A stretch of 8,258 nucleotides of DNA from Candidatus Sumerlaeota bacterium (GCA_021160705.1 JAGHBZ010000127.1:1-8258); one strand, 5' to 3'; counted from the stretch's first letter, positions 1 through 4,957 are shown. Numbers and translations are program-made. Notes: generated from the sequence alone by a model not told the origin.

Positions 1-100
1 CTACAGATATGGATATAAAAACATACAGATGATAAAAAACACCTTCTGCCTATTGCTACCCGCTTGACCGCTTTTTTGTGCCTTCCCATCTGATTCAGTA

Positions 101-361
101 TCAGCCTATTTCTTTAATCATTTTATCGTATTCCTTATGGTCGCCTATCCAGACCCATATTAAACCTTGCTCGTCCCTAACAGCGAGTGCTCTGTAGTTG
201 CTCCCTATCCGCACCGACCAAAATTTACCTACTTTCTTAAAATGGAGAGAAGGATGAAGTGGGTCTTCCTTAAGCAGGTCAAAATTTTTCTTTGCCAGCT
301 TTTGAATGTGTTCGGGTAGTTCTACAAAGCATCTCCAGAAACGATTAGTTGCTCTATGCAT
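101..361 (-). CDS. RelE/ParE-type toxin of a toxin-antitoxin pair
   Basis: An 86-residue basic protein of the RelE/ParE toxin superfamily. Family members are small RNase-fold proteins; the RelE/HigB branch cuts mRNA on the ribosome and the ParE branch inhibits gyrase. Visible family marks are a helical N-terminal half (FVELPEHIQKLAKKNFDLL), the segment DPLHPSLHFKKV, the strand FWSVRIGSNYRAL, and the C-terminal strand WVWIGDHKEYD, where His and Tyr fall in the usual catalytic region of the RelE-like group. Length matches the 85-95 residues usual for the family. The start ATG directly follows the TAA stop of the antitoxin (TAAATG). Its ribosome binding site, AAGGA seven bases upstream, sits inside the antitoxin's last codons, so translation of the two is probably coupled. 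Which target it attacks cannot be told from sequence. Confidence 0.88.
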   Translation of the reverse strand: MHRATNRFWRCFVELPEHIQKLAKKNFDLLKEDPLHPSLHFKKVGKFWSVRIGSNYRALAVRDEQGLIWVWIGDHKEYDKMIKEIG

Positions 362-565
362 TTAGAGTTCCTTTAGTTTACCTTTTTCTTTTTCATCTAA
401 GGCTTCCTTAACCAGGAAATCCAGCTTTCCTGATTTTGAATCCGCTTCAATCTTTCTATCCCATCTTTCCCAATCTCTTTCAGCAAACCAATCCCTCAAA
501 CGAGCAAATTCCTCTTCTGAGAGAGATTCTATTGAATTCAGAATTTCTTCTACTTTTTTTGACAT
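362..565 (-). CDS. small antitoxin partner of the RelE-like toxin
   Basis: A 67-residue, strongly charged and predicted all-helical protein (MSKKVEEILNSIESLSEEEF, then RLRDWFAERDWERWDRKIE). It lies directly upstream of the RelE-like toxin, in the usual antitoxin-toxin order. It resembles the short, poorly named antitoxins that commonly accompany this toxin type, in which an acidic helix wraps the toxin. I see no clear ribbon-helix-helix or HTH DNA-binding domain, so autoregulation by this protein is not evident. The start is supported by a good ribosome binding site, AAAGGAG, six bases before the ATG. A promoter candidate lies about 235 bases upstream. Role as antitoxin is inferred mainly from size, charge and gene order. 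Confidence 0.8.
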   Translation of the reverse strand: MSKKVEEILNSIESLSEEEFARLRDWFAERDWERWDRKIEADSKSGKLDFLVKEALDEKEKGKLKEL

Positions 566-614
566 AAATAACTCCTTTCAAATTTATTGTTGTTTGCAAG
601 ATGCTCTGGCACTC

Positions 615-641
615 GCAAAAAAGATTGATTGTACCTGCCAC
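615..641 (-). repeat. imperfect 27-bp direct repeat, copy nearer the antitoxin
   Basis: On the minus strand this copy reads GTGGCAGGTACAAT, a variable patch, then CTTTTTTGC. It matches the copy at 666-692 at 20 of 27 positions by eye, with start-to-start spacing of 51 bases. It lies 50 bases before the antitoxin start, within the presumed leader of its mRNA. Function unknown; it may be the relic of a dispersed repeat family. Confidence 0.55.
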
Positions 642-665
642 CTCCCAAGGCAAAGACCAGATATA

Positions 666-692
666 GCAAAAAATAGGCATAGTCCCTGCAAC
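666..692 (-). repeat. imperfect 27-bp direct repeat, distal copy
   Basis: On the minus strand it reads GTTGCAGGGACTAT, then GCCTATTTTTTGC. It pairs with the copy at 615-641 (20/27 identical). Because the 51-base period is a multiple of three, the frame through both copies encodes a recurring VAGT(M/I)-IF/LFC pattern. That is as likely a by-product of the DNA repeat as evidence of coding. Confidence 0.55.
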
Positions 693-800
693 TTCAACAA
701 CCATCATACGCCAGCGAATTGATGGTAATTTTGCCAGACCCTCATCCTTCCTAATAATACCATCACAATGCACTCAAGAAACCTAAATAACCTGGAATCT

Positions 801-830
801 CTTATACCACAATTATAACCTCGGCGTCAA
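801..830 (-). promoter_or_regulatory. sigma-70-like promoter for the toxin-antitoxin operon
   Basis: On the minus strand, TTGACG (825-830; 5/6 to TTGACA) is followed after 18 bases by TATAAG (801-806; 5/6 to TATAAT). A TG one base before the -10 box makes it an extended -10 promoter. Transcription would start near 794, leaving an unusually long leader of roughly 230 bases before the antitoxin. It is the best promoter-like match in this gap; its use is inferred. Confidence 0.5.
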
Positions 831-1067
831 TCAGGTTTTAGTATTATCGCTGTGGAGCGTCGGCAGAATGGGAGGAGTCAGGTGCAGGAGATTGCAACGA
901 ATTTTTTATCTTCACATCAAGCCACCAGGAGCACTAAATAGGGTGTTCCTAACTGATGTTACAAAAGAGATGGATGGAAAATCTCGTAAAATCCACTGAT
1001 AGTAAAGACCTACGCTAAGTTTGCTTTATTTTATTCGTGGCTACTTTTGCTCTTGTTATATTTTCCT

Positions 1068-1122
1068 ATTGTTTATAAAAAAGTTTAAAAACAATAAGGA
1101 GATACTACAATAAGAACTCCTT
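1068..1122 (-). terminator. possible transcription end of the methyltransferase/DUF1684 string
   Basis: Two adjacent inverted repeats lie just downstream of the DUF1684 gene. On the minus strand AAGGAG and CTCCTT (1117-1122 and 1096-1101) can form a 6-bp stem with a 15-base loop, followed by ATTGTTTTT. Next, ATTGTTT and AAACAAT (1068-1095) can form a second AT-rich stem. The U-rich tract after the first stem fits an intrinsic terminator, but the stem is short and its loop large. Confidence 0.3.
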
Positions 1123-1165
1123 TCCCACCTGAAATATCCATTAAAAGATTCTCTTTAATGCTCAT
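1085..1165 (-). CDS. possible 26-residue ORF overlapping the DUF1684 stop
   Basis: The ATG overlaps the TGA stop of the DUF1684 gene in the four-base form ATGA, the usual arrangement of translationally coupled genes. The peptide starts MSIKENLLMDISGGKGVL and ends IVVSPYCF before a TAA; I recognise no family. GGAG lies 11 bases upstream, somewhat far for a ribosome binding site. It could be a genuine small protein, the N-terminal stub of a lost gene, or chance. The inverted repeat at 1139-1160 lies inside it. Confidence 0.22.
   Translation of the reverse strand: MSIKENLLMDISGGKGVLIVVSPYCF
1139..1160. repeat. inverted repeat just behind DUF1684
   Basis: CATTAAAAGA and TCTTTAATG flank a TTC loop and form a stem of about nine pairs with one bulged base. 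It begins two bases after the DUF1684 stop codon. No T-tract follows, so it is not a standard terminator; it could stabilise the 3' end of the mRNA. Confidence 0.4.
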
Positions 1166-1704
1166 TTGTAATTTTTCTCCCCAGCTCTTATATACACATT
1201 TAGCCAGTTTTCAGGTGGAGTAAATGGACAGGCATAATCTTTACTATACGCACACCAGGGGTTGTAGGCTTTATTAAAATCTAAAATCCATTTTCCTTCA
1301 GGGGTAAGGTCTCTTTCTGGCTCCAGGTCTAAGTACCTTCCAGCCCCATAGGTTTCTTTGCCTGAAGTTAAATCTCTAAAAGGAACGAACAATCTCTCCT
1401 CCAGTTTATCCGATTTATATGCCTGCAATGTACAATCCACTCCATCTATATTAAACCTGAACTCCCCCCATCTTATAAATTCTCTTATATTCCCTTTAGT
1501 ATCTTCAATCTTGATAATTTCTTTCTGCGGGTGTTCAGCTAATTCTAACTCAAATCTATATTTAATTTCAGGGGGATAATAATTTAAGCCCTTGAAATCT
1601 GCTCTTTCTTCAAAAGGAATAGGCGACTGGTAACCCCCTTTAAAGAAAAGGTCTTTTTGTCTTCTTTCGGTCTCAATTGCGTCTTTCCATTCTTGGACAT
1701 CCAT
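1162..1704 (-). CDS. DUF1684 family protein
   Basis: A 180-residue protein matching the DUF1684 family across its whole length. Characteristic stretches are RRQKDLFF near residue 15, SPIPFEERADFKGLNYYPP (27-45), FIRWGEFRFNIDG (76-88), LFVPFRDLTSGKETYGAGRY (105-124), LDFNKAYNPWCAYS (141-154) and CPFTPPENWLNV with IRAGEK near the end. The biochemical function of DUF1684 is not established; the aromatic- and Asn/Pro-rich core suggests a soluble beta-rich fold. No signal peptide or membrane segment is seen. The ATG is well supported: GGAGGAGG lies just upstream, made from the final Gly codons of the preceding methyltransferase, and only three bases separate the genes. It closes a compact string with two methyltransferases, so a role beside SAM-dependent methylation is possible but inferred. 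Confidence 0.88.
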   Translation of the reverse strand: MDVQEWKDAIETERRQKDLFFKGGYQSPIPFEERADFKGLNYYPPEIKYRFELELAEHPQKEIIKIEDTKGNIREFIRWGEFRFNIDGVDCTLQAYKSDKLEERLFVPFRDLTSGKETYGAGRYLDLEPERDLTPEGKWILDFNKAYNPWCAYSKDYACPFTPPENWLNVYIRAGEKNYK

Positions 1705-1707
1705 ATC

Positions 1708-2271
1708 TTATCCTCCTCCCTTTTTAAAATTTAAAATAACACATTTATTATAATAATCATCGTGCAAGCACTCACTGGATAGCTTAGATTCAAGAATAAA
1801 TCCTGAGAGCTGGACCTCTTTTATAATATCTTCTAATCCCATATCGGCGAGTTCCATTAAAGGATTGTCTTCTTTGCAATGCTTGGGATAAAGAGAAAGA
1901 AATCCTTCTGGCTTTAATATCCGATAAATCTCGTTATATATTATTCCCCTTTTTTTCTCGTAATGAATGACGTCATAACATAAAACCACGTCAATAGAAT
2001 TATCCTCTAAAGGGACTTTTGTCTCCCGATGTAAGAGTGTTATGTTTCTTAGACCCATCTTATCAATTAACTCTCTAAGCTTATTTAATACTTCTCTATC
2101 TTTATCAAGAGCATAAACTCTACCTTTTTGTCCAACAACTTTTGCTAAAGGGAGAGTATAATGTCCTTCTCCACACCCAAAATCTAATACAACTTGCCCT
2201 TCCTTAATACCTATGCCCTTCAAGAATTCTTCTCCGTCTCTTTCAAGCCATTTTTCAATATCTGGACTCAT
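1708..2271 (-). CDS. class I SAM-dependent methyltransferase (187 residues)
   Basis: A compact Rossmann-fold methyltransferase. Motif I, the SAM-binding loop, is VVLDFGCGEGHY (27-38). The acidic residue closing strand 2 is Asp56 in VYALDKD. The strand 4 region IDVVLCYDVIHY (93-104) and the RILKPEG turn (117-123) are the standard UbiE/Methyltransf_11 signatures. The C-terminal part is short, which leaves little room for a substrate domain, so the acceptor (small molecule, lipid or protein) cannot be named. A C-terminal GGG stretch supplies the ribosome binding site of the next gene. It starts seven bases after the preceding methyltransferase stop and shows no clear ribosome binding site of its own, which suggests coupling. 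The two neighbours share the fold but differ clearly in sequence, so they are not a recent tandem duplication. Confidence 0.88.
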   Translation of the reverse strand: MSPDIEKWLERDGEEFLKGIGIKEGQVVLDFGCGEGHYTLPLAKVVGQKGRVYALDKDREVLNKLRELIDKMGLRNITLLHRETKVPLEDNSIDVVLCYDVIHYEKKRGIIYNEIYRILKPEGFLSLYPKHCKEDNPLMELADMGLEDIIKEVQLSGFILESKLSSECLHDDYYNKCVILNFKKGGG

Positions 2272-2278
2272 TTTTCAA

Positions 2279-2935
2279 TTATCTTTTCTTTACTTCAAGG
2301 ATTCTAACATAGTTCTTAAAAAATAACTTTTCCCTGAAGGAGGTAAACTCCTTGCTGAATAATATCTCTTTCCAATCCCTCTTTATGAAATCAAAGGCAT
2401 AGGAACATTCTAATAATCTAAATAGTAACCTTAAATGCAGGGGTGATTCCTCAAATGTGAACTGGTTATAATCAAGAATAAACAGTTTGCCAGTGGGTTT
2501 TAAGACTCTATATATCTCTTCAATGATACTTTCTCTCACATTCTGGGGGAAACCATGTAACAAGAAAGAAACCAGCACTTTATCAAATACCTCATTTCTA
2601 AAAGGAAGTGTCTCATCTGCACGTGAGAACAGCACATAGACATTTGTCAAATTGTTGCATTTTTTTATAAACTGACGAATCATTATCTGAGAAATATCTA
2701 TGCCTACAATGAAGCCTTCATCGGACAAGTAATTATTCATCAGGCAGGCATTTCTGCCAGTTCCACATCCTAAATCCAAAATCTTATCAGTTTTATGTAT
2801 TTCCATAAATTCAATTGCTTTCTTTAAGAGAGTGGCATAAGAACCGAGGGTTATAAAATCAAGCAGGAAATCATAATGTCTTGCAAGAATTCCTCTAATT
2901 TCAACCTTAGAGTTTGCGTAATATCTATCACTCAA
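2279..2935 (-). CDS. class I SAM-dependent methyltransferase with probable TTG start
   Basis: A methyltransferase of about 218 residues. N-terminal segment IRGILARHYDFLLDFIT precedes motif I ILDLGCGTGRN (52-62). The acidic strand-2 end is Asp80 in VGIDIS, the motif FDKVLVSFLLHG spans 117-128, and EIYRVLKPTGKLFILDY follows. This is the UbiE/Methyltransf_11 type; the substrate is unknown. The frame has no ATG near the conserved N-terminus. I chose TTG at 2935 because GAGGA lies six bases upstream and because TTG overlaps the TGA stop of the upstream flavoenzyme remnant (TTGA). A second TTG at 2962 would add nine residues but has no ribosome binding site. Translation therefore probably depends on ribosomes arriving from the remnant ORF. 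Confidence 0.85.
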   Translation of the reverse strand: MSDRYYANSKVEIRGILARHYDFLLDFITLGSYATLLKKAIEFMEIHKTDKILDLGCGTGRNACLMNNYLSDEGFIVGIDISQIMIRQFIKKCNNLTNVYVLFSRADETLPFRNEVFDKVLVSFLLHGFPQNVRESIIEEIYRVLKPTGKLFILDYNQFTFEESPLHLRLLFRLLECSYAFDFIKRDWKEILFSKEFTSFREKLFFKNYVRILEVKKR

Positions 2936-3165
2936 TCTCTTTCCTCGTGCCTCCTTAAACAAAATTTTTCGTTCAGGAGAATATACATTGGTTCCGTTAT
3001 TATCAGACCCACACCACCCCTGGCTCTTCTGAGGTAAAATGCTATATGTCTCTCAGTCACTTTACCATCTTTAGTCCCATATCCAAGTTTTAAGGTCGTC
3101 ATAACCACACGATTTTTTAGTTCAAGGTTTCCGATTCTATAAGGTGTAAAAAGCAAATGCGTCAT
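2932..3165 (-). pseudogene. N-terminal remnant of an Old Yellow Enzyme-type NADH:flavin oxidoreductase
   Basis: The first 60 or so residues of this 77-residue ORF match the start of FMN-dependent OYE-family barrels: LFTPYRIGNLELKNRVVM, then DGKVTERHIAFYLRRA and RGGVGLIITEPMYI. The intact family runs from about 340 to over 650 residues. Here it stops after the second beta-alpha unit and ends in unrelated LLNEKFCLRRHEERD, so most of the barrel, the FMN phosphate site and all later catalytic residues are missing. No continuation is visible in the other frames downstream. Expression signals survive: AGGAG lies eight bases before the ATG. The stop overlaps the TTG start of the methyltransferase, so the remnant may now act as a translated leader. 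An internal deletion joining two once separate genes is the simplest explanation. Confidence 0.8.
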
Positions 3166-3191
3166 TCTTATTACTCCTTAGTCTTTTTAAT

Positions 3192-3210
3192 TTTGCTATC
3201 TTTTAGCAAA
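3192..3210. repeat. perfect 7-bp inverted repeat upstream of the flavoenzyme remnant
   Basis: TTTGCTA and TAGCAAA are separated by five bases, 27 bases before the remnant's ATG. No T-tract follows on either strand, so it is not a terminator. It could be a protein-binding site or an mRNA hairpin in the leader of the remnant/methyltransferase string. Confidence 0.35.
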
Positions 3211-3267
3211 TTGCCGGAGATTTCTGCTTTCTCTCAGTTGGCTTTTTTTATATCAAAAATTTTTATT

Positions 3268-3573
3268 TTAAAAGCGCCATCCCTGTTGAGCCATTTTCAA
3301 AAATCTTGTTCTCTCCTCCTCGTTCATTTCTTCCAAGCGTATCTCCACTTCTATATTCTCCTCTACTTTTTTTACCGCAGATTCAATTTCGCTTATTAGA
3401 AGCTCCCTTATGGGGATACCCAGCATAGGGACTTTCAAAGTAAGCGAGACCTTATCCTCACTTATGTTAATATCATTCATCATTCCTAAATCAAAAAGCG
3501 TATAAGCGATTTCTGGGTGCTCAATTTCTTTCAGAATCTTTTCAAGTCGGTTGCTTTTGAACTCTGCCAACAT
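3268..3573 (-). CDS. DUF59/MIP18-family protein (Fe-S cluster assembly type), cysteine-less
   Basis: A 101-residue protein with the DUF59 pattern: LEKILKEIEHPEIAYTLFDL (10-29), LGMMNDINISEDKVSLTLKV (29-48), then VPMLGIPIRELLISEIESAV (48-67), and a C-terminal tail MNEEERTRFLKMAQQGWRF seen in anaerobe members. Relatives (MIP18, SufT, PaaD) help mature Fe-S proteins. Most carry a reactive Cys in the loop TxxxCP; here that loop reads MLGIP and the protein has no cysteine at all, so direct cluster or metal binding by this residue is ruled out. It follows the ferredoxin gene after 17 bases with AGGAG placed eight bases before the ATG, so the two are co-transcribed. A scaffold or partner role for the adjacent ferredoxin is inferred. 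Confidence 0.82.
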   Translation of the reverse strand: MLAEFKSNRLEKILKEIEHPEIAYTLFDLGMMNDINISEDKVSLTLKVPMLGIPIRELLISEIESAVKKVEENIEVEIRLEEMNEEERTRFLKMAQQGWRF

Positions 3574-3590
3574 ATTATTCTCTCCTAAAG

Positions 3591-3917
3591 TTAATAAAAC
3601 CCTCTTCTTCTGCCCCAGCCCATTCTTTTGCGTCTTCTCATTCTTCTACCCGCTCCAGCCCCGCCAAATCTAGCTCTTCGGTGCGGAAAGTCTATAGGAG
3701 CGGGAGGCGCAATGGGTAATGAAGTAGGCGTTCCGGTGCTTTTCTCAAAAACTGGAGTGATAGCACCTATGGGACAGGCGCTTACACATCTAAAGCACTC
3801 AACACATCTGGTCTCATCAATACTGGCTATACCATCTTTTAAAGATATCGCCTGAGTAGGACAAACCTCTACACAATTCCCACAACCCTGACATTTGGAC
3901 TCATCTATTCTAACCAT
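3591..3917 (-). CDS. 2[4Fe-4S] ferredoxin with Arg/Gly-rich C-terminal tail
   Basis: The first 55 residues form a classical two-cluster ferredoxin. Cluster motifs are CQGCGNCVEVCP (Cys 9, 12, 15, 19) and CVECFRCVSACP (Cys 38, 41, 44, 48), both complete, each with the CP that exchanges ligands between clusters. It should be a soluble, low-potential electron carrier. From residue 60 a Pro-rich linker (LPIAPPAPIDFP) leads to a very basic tail (RRARFGGAGAGRRMRRRKRM, ending WGRRRGFY). That tail is unusual for a bare ferredoxin and could bind nucleic acid, membrane phospholipid or an acidic partner. The start is supported by GGGAG seven bases before the ATG and by a promoter just upstream. It is followed by the DUF59 gene, and the arsR-type gene lies upstream. 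Confidence 0.9.
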   Translation of the reverse strand: MVRIDESKCQGCGNCVEVCPTQAISLKDGIASIDETRCVECFRCVSACPIGAITPVFEKSTGTPTSLPIAPPAPIDFPHRRARFGGAGAGRRMRRRKRMGWGRRRGFY

Positions 3918-3942
3918 TCTACAGCTCCCTTTGTCTCAAGAT

Positions 3943-3971
3943 TTTATAAATTCCTCTGGAGACCTTGACAA
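3943..3971 (-). promoter_or_regulatory. sigma-70-like promoter of the ferredoxin/DUF59 pair
   Basis: On the minus strand, TTGTCA (3966-3971; 5/6 to consensus) and TATAAA (3943-3948; 5/6) are separated by exactly 17 bases. Transcription would start near 3936, giving a leader of about 19 bases that contains the GGGAG ribosome binding site. This is the best spaced promoter in the window. Confidence 0.6.
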
Positions 3972-4024
3972 CCTCACTCACTTCATCTACCCGTTATAGG
4001 GGACATATACCATTTCATATATTA

Positions 4025-4045
4025 CTATTTGAATATTTTAAATAG
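4025..4045. promoter_or_regulatory. second ArsR-site-like palindrome on the arsR stop codon
   Basis: CTATTT and AAATAG bound a 21-bp imperfect palindrome (8 of 10 pairs match) that includes the arsR stop codon. On the plus strand TATTTGAATATTTTAA (4026-4041) matches TATTCGAATATTTTAA (4315-4330) of the arsR operator at 15 of 16 positions. It lies about 54 bases upstream of the ferredoxin -35 box, too far for simple blocking. It could be a secondary or looping site. Because it also encodes the repressor's last residues, chance similarity is possible. Confidence 0.35.
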
Positions 4046-4294
4046 ATTTTCTATTAACTGCGGGTCTTTCAAGAAATAGCATTTTGTCTTTCCCTGCTGA
4101 GTCCAGTCAACGATGCCGCCAGCTTTCAGGATAGCTAAATGCTGTGAGATATTTGGCTGGGGAAGGTTTACTAATTCTCCAATATCAGTAACGCATCTTT
4201 TCTCCTGGAGTAGCTCCAGAGTTATCAACACTCGGGTCGGGTGTGAAAGAGTCTTAAAGAAATTAGATATTTTTTTGACATCTAAATTAGCCAT
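4025..4294 (-). CDS. ArsR-family winged-helix repressor
   Basis: An 89-residue DNA-binding regulator. Family marks are FFKTLSHPTRVLITLELL (12-29), the helix-turn-helix CVTDIGELVNLPQPNISQHL (34-53), AILKAGGIV, and the wing WTQQGKTKCYFL (64-75). ArsR proteins are dimers that leave DNA on binding metal or on thiol oxidation. Only two cysteines exist, Cys34 at the place of the classical ELCVCDL metal loop and Cys72 in the wing. The full two-Cys metal motif is therefore absent, and a thiol-based sensor is one possibility. I chose ATG at 4294 over the in-frame ATG at 4315. The upstream ATG lies in the middle of the operator palindrome, near the predicted transcript start and without a ribosome binding site, whereas GGGG lies about five bases before 4294. 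It probably represses itself; control of the ferredoxin pair is inferred. Confidence 0.88.
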   Translation of the reverse strand: MANLDVKKISNFFKTLSHPTRVLITLELLQEKRCVTDIGELVNLPQPNISQHLAILKAGGIVDWTQQGKTKCYFLKDPQLIENLFKIFK

Positions 4295-4304
4295 CGGTAC
4301 CCCA

Positions 4305-4334
4305 GATATTAACATATTCGAATATTTTAATATC
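4305..4334. promoter_or_regulatory. 30-bp near-perfect palindromic operator of the arsR gene
   Basis: GATATTAA (4305-4312) and TTAATATC (4327-4334) flank the perfect 12-bp palindrome ATATTCGAATAT (4314-4325). Only one of 15 pairs mismatches (4313 C against 4326 T). The AT-rich symmetric form with ATTCGAAT at the centre fits operators known for ArsR/SmtB repressors. On the minus strand it overlaps the edge of the -10 box and covers the predicted transcription start, so bound repressor would block initiation. Confidence 0.72.
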
Positions 4335-4361
4335 TTAGTAGAAATAGAGTGAATGAGTCAA
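4332..4361 (-). promoter_or_regulatory. sigma-70-like promoter of the arsR gene
   Basis: On the minus strand, TTGACT (4356-4361; 5/6) and TAAGAT (4332-4337; 4/6) are separated by 18 bases. The start site would fall near 4325, inside the operator palindrome. The predicted leader to the chosen ATG is about 30 bases. Confidence 0.5.
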
Positions 4362-4424
4362 CTTTTTTCTAAAAGATTCAACCTGAGTGGGCTTTTGGCT
4401 TGCGGCGAAAACAGGAAAATATCC

Positions 4425-4453
4425 AAGAAAAGAGTCCTACTCCTAAAGGGAGT
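4425..4453 (-). terminator. weak possible terminator behind the nuo/ferritin-like transcript
   Basis: On the minus strand ACTCC and GGAGT (4439-4453) can form a 5-bp stem with a five-base loop. Overlapping it, GAGT and ACTC (4432-4442) can form a 4-bp stem followed by TTTTCTT. The two stems exclude each other. Both are short, so this is a weak candidate, but nothing better ends the transcript before the arsR promoter. Confidence 0.22.
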
Positions 4454-4497
4454 TATATATGTCGGGTTTGTTGGAAATTTTATTTGAAAATCATTAG

Positions 4498-4944
4498 TTA
4501 TTTTTTATGATGGAGCTGGGAGAGGAGGGGTTCAAGAGACTTGAGTTGCTCAGCCGTGGCGTTAGCCAATCTTCGCATCAGAGAGCGAACCTCATCCAGT
4601 CCGATTCCGCATTCCTTCACCATTGCTCTATATCGTTCTAATTGTTCTCGCTTGAACCTAATAATACGTGGCAACAGTGCCTGAAGCGAGAGATAATTTA
4701 TGTCGCCGATGTCCGTGTTGTAGGTTTCAGTATCAGGAACACCATCAAGTTTGTAGATAAGCTCACCCAGCAGTCGGGCGTGTTCTTTTTCTTGTTCCAC
4801 GATTCTTTTAAGTACTGCCTCTGCTTCTTTCATTGACTCATCCACGTAAGGCGCGGCATTTAAGATTGCTTCCGTGAATGAATGATACTCATCAGCAAAG
4901 AGTTTATTCAATTTTTCGAGCAGAGCTTTGTCGGACTGAACCAT
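4498..4944 (-). CDS. ferritin-like four-helix protein encoded behind nuoN
   Basis: A 148-residue predicted all-helical protein. Four helices can be traced: KLNKLFADEYHSFTEAILNA (11-30), a second ending in EQEKEHARLLGELIYKL (50-66), a third RIIRFKREQLERYRAMVK (93-110) and a fourth from EVRSLMRRLANATAEQ. Glu19, the pair Glu52/His55 (ExxH, near the spacing in bacterioferritin), and Glu100 or Glu103 could ligate iron. No second ExxH is seen in helix four, so the diiron site looks incomplete. The size fits bacterioferritin-like and related ferritin-like domains; ferroxidase activity is not established. I chose ATG at 4944, preceded by GAGGA at good spacing, over a TTG at 4965 that would overlap nuoN. 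It lies 13 bases behind the nuoN stop, so it is probably co-expressed with complex I. Confidence 0.65.
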   Translation of the reverse strand: MVQSDKALLEKLNKLFADEYHSFTEAILNAAPYVDESMKEAEAVLKRIVEQEKEHARLLGELIYKLDGVPDTETYNTDIGDINYLSLQALLPRIIRFKREQLERYRAMVKECGIGLDEVRSLMRRLANATAEQLKSLEPLLSQLHHKK

Positions 4945-4957
4945 ATTTTCCTCATCC

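Larger units (their letters stand above)
566..1084. other. about 520 bases without a convincing gene, upstream of the toxin-antitoxin pair
   Basis: No frame here gives a recognisable protein. The stretch holds, from right to left, inverted repeats behind the DUF1684 transcript (1068-1122), a GC-richer patch around 841-900 with a small CGCT/AGCG hairpin, a sigma-70-like promoter at 801-830 pointing at the antitoxin, and two 27-bp imperfect direct repeats. A GTG-started frame (480-773, minus) stays open across the repeats and into the antitoxin. It has no good ribosome binding site and resembles no family I know. Decayed sequence plus a long 5' leader is the simplest reading. Confidence 0.6.

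Noticed and set aside
1..100. A gene or terminator downstream of the toxin
   Set aside because: No coding frame with a start signal and no convincing hairpin is visible in these bases.
480..773. GTG-started minus-strand frame of 97 codons spanning the 51-base repeats and running into the antitoxin
   Set aside because: It overlaps the well-supported antitoxin in another frame, has no good ribosome binding site and resembles no family. Its internal repetition follows from the DNA repeats.
3241..3275. GCTTTT/AAAAGC inverted repeat behind DUF59 as a terminator
   Set aside because: The stem is short and AT-rich with a loop of over 20 bases, and no T-tract follows on the minus strand.
3157..3399. 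Plus-strand open frame rich in Phe, Leu and Ser across the DUF59 gene and its downstream gap
   Set aside because: Hydrophobic composition is the reverse complement of a charged, AT-rich minus-strand gene; no start signal.
3941..3950. TTTATAAAAT upstream of the ferredoxin as an archaeal TATA box
   Set aside because: An archaeal start about 25 bases downstream would fall at the ATG and waste the GGGAG ribosome binding site, whereas a -35 box with exact 17-base spacing supports a bacterial promoter.
4025..4315. Longer arsR version starting at the upstream ATG
   Set aside because: That ATG lies in the operator palindrome, about ten bases from the predicted transcript start, without a ribosome binding site. 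The ATG at 4294 also begins nearer the conserved domain.
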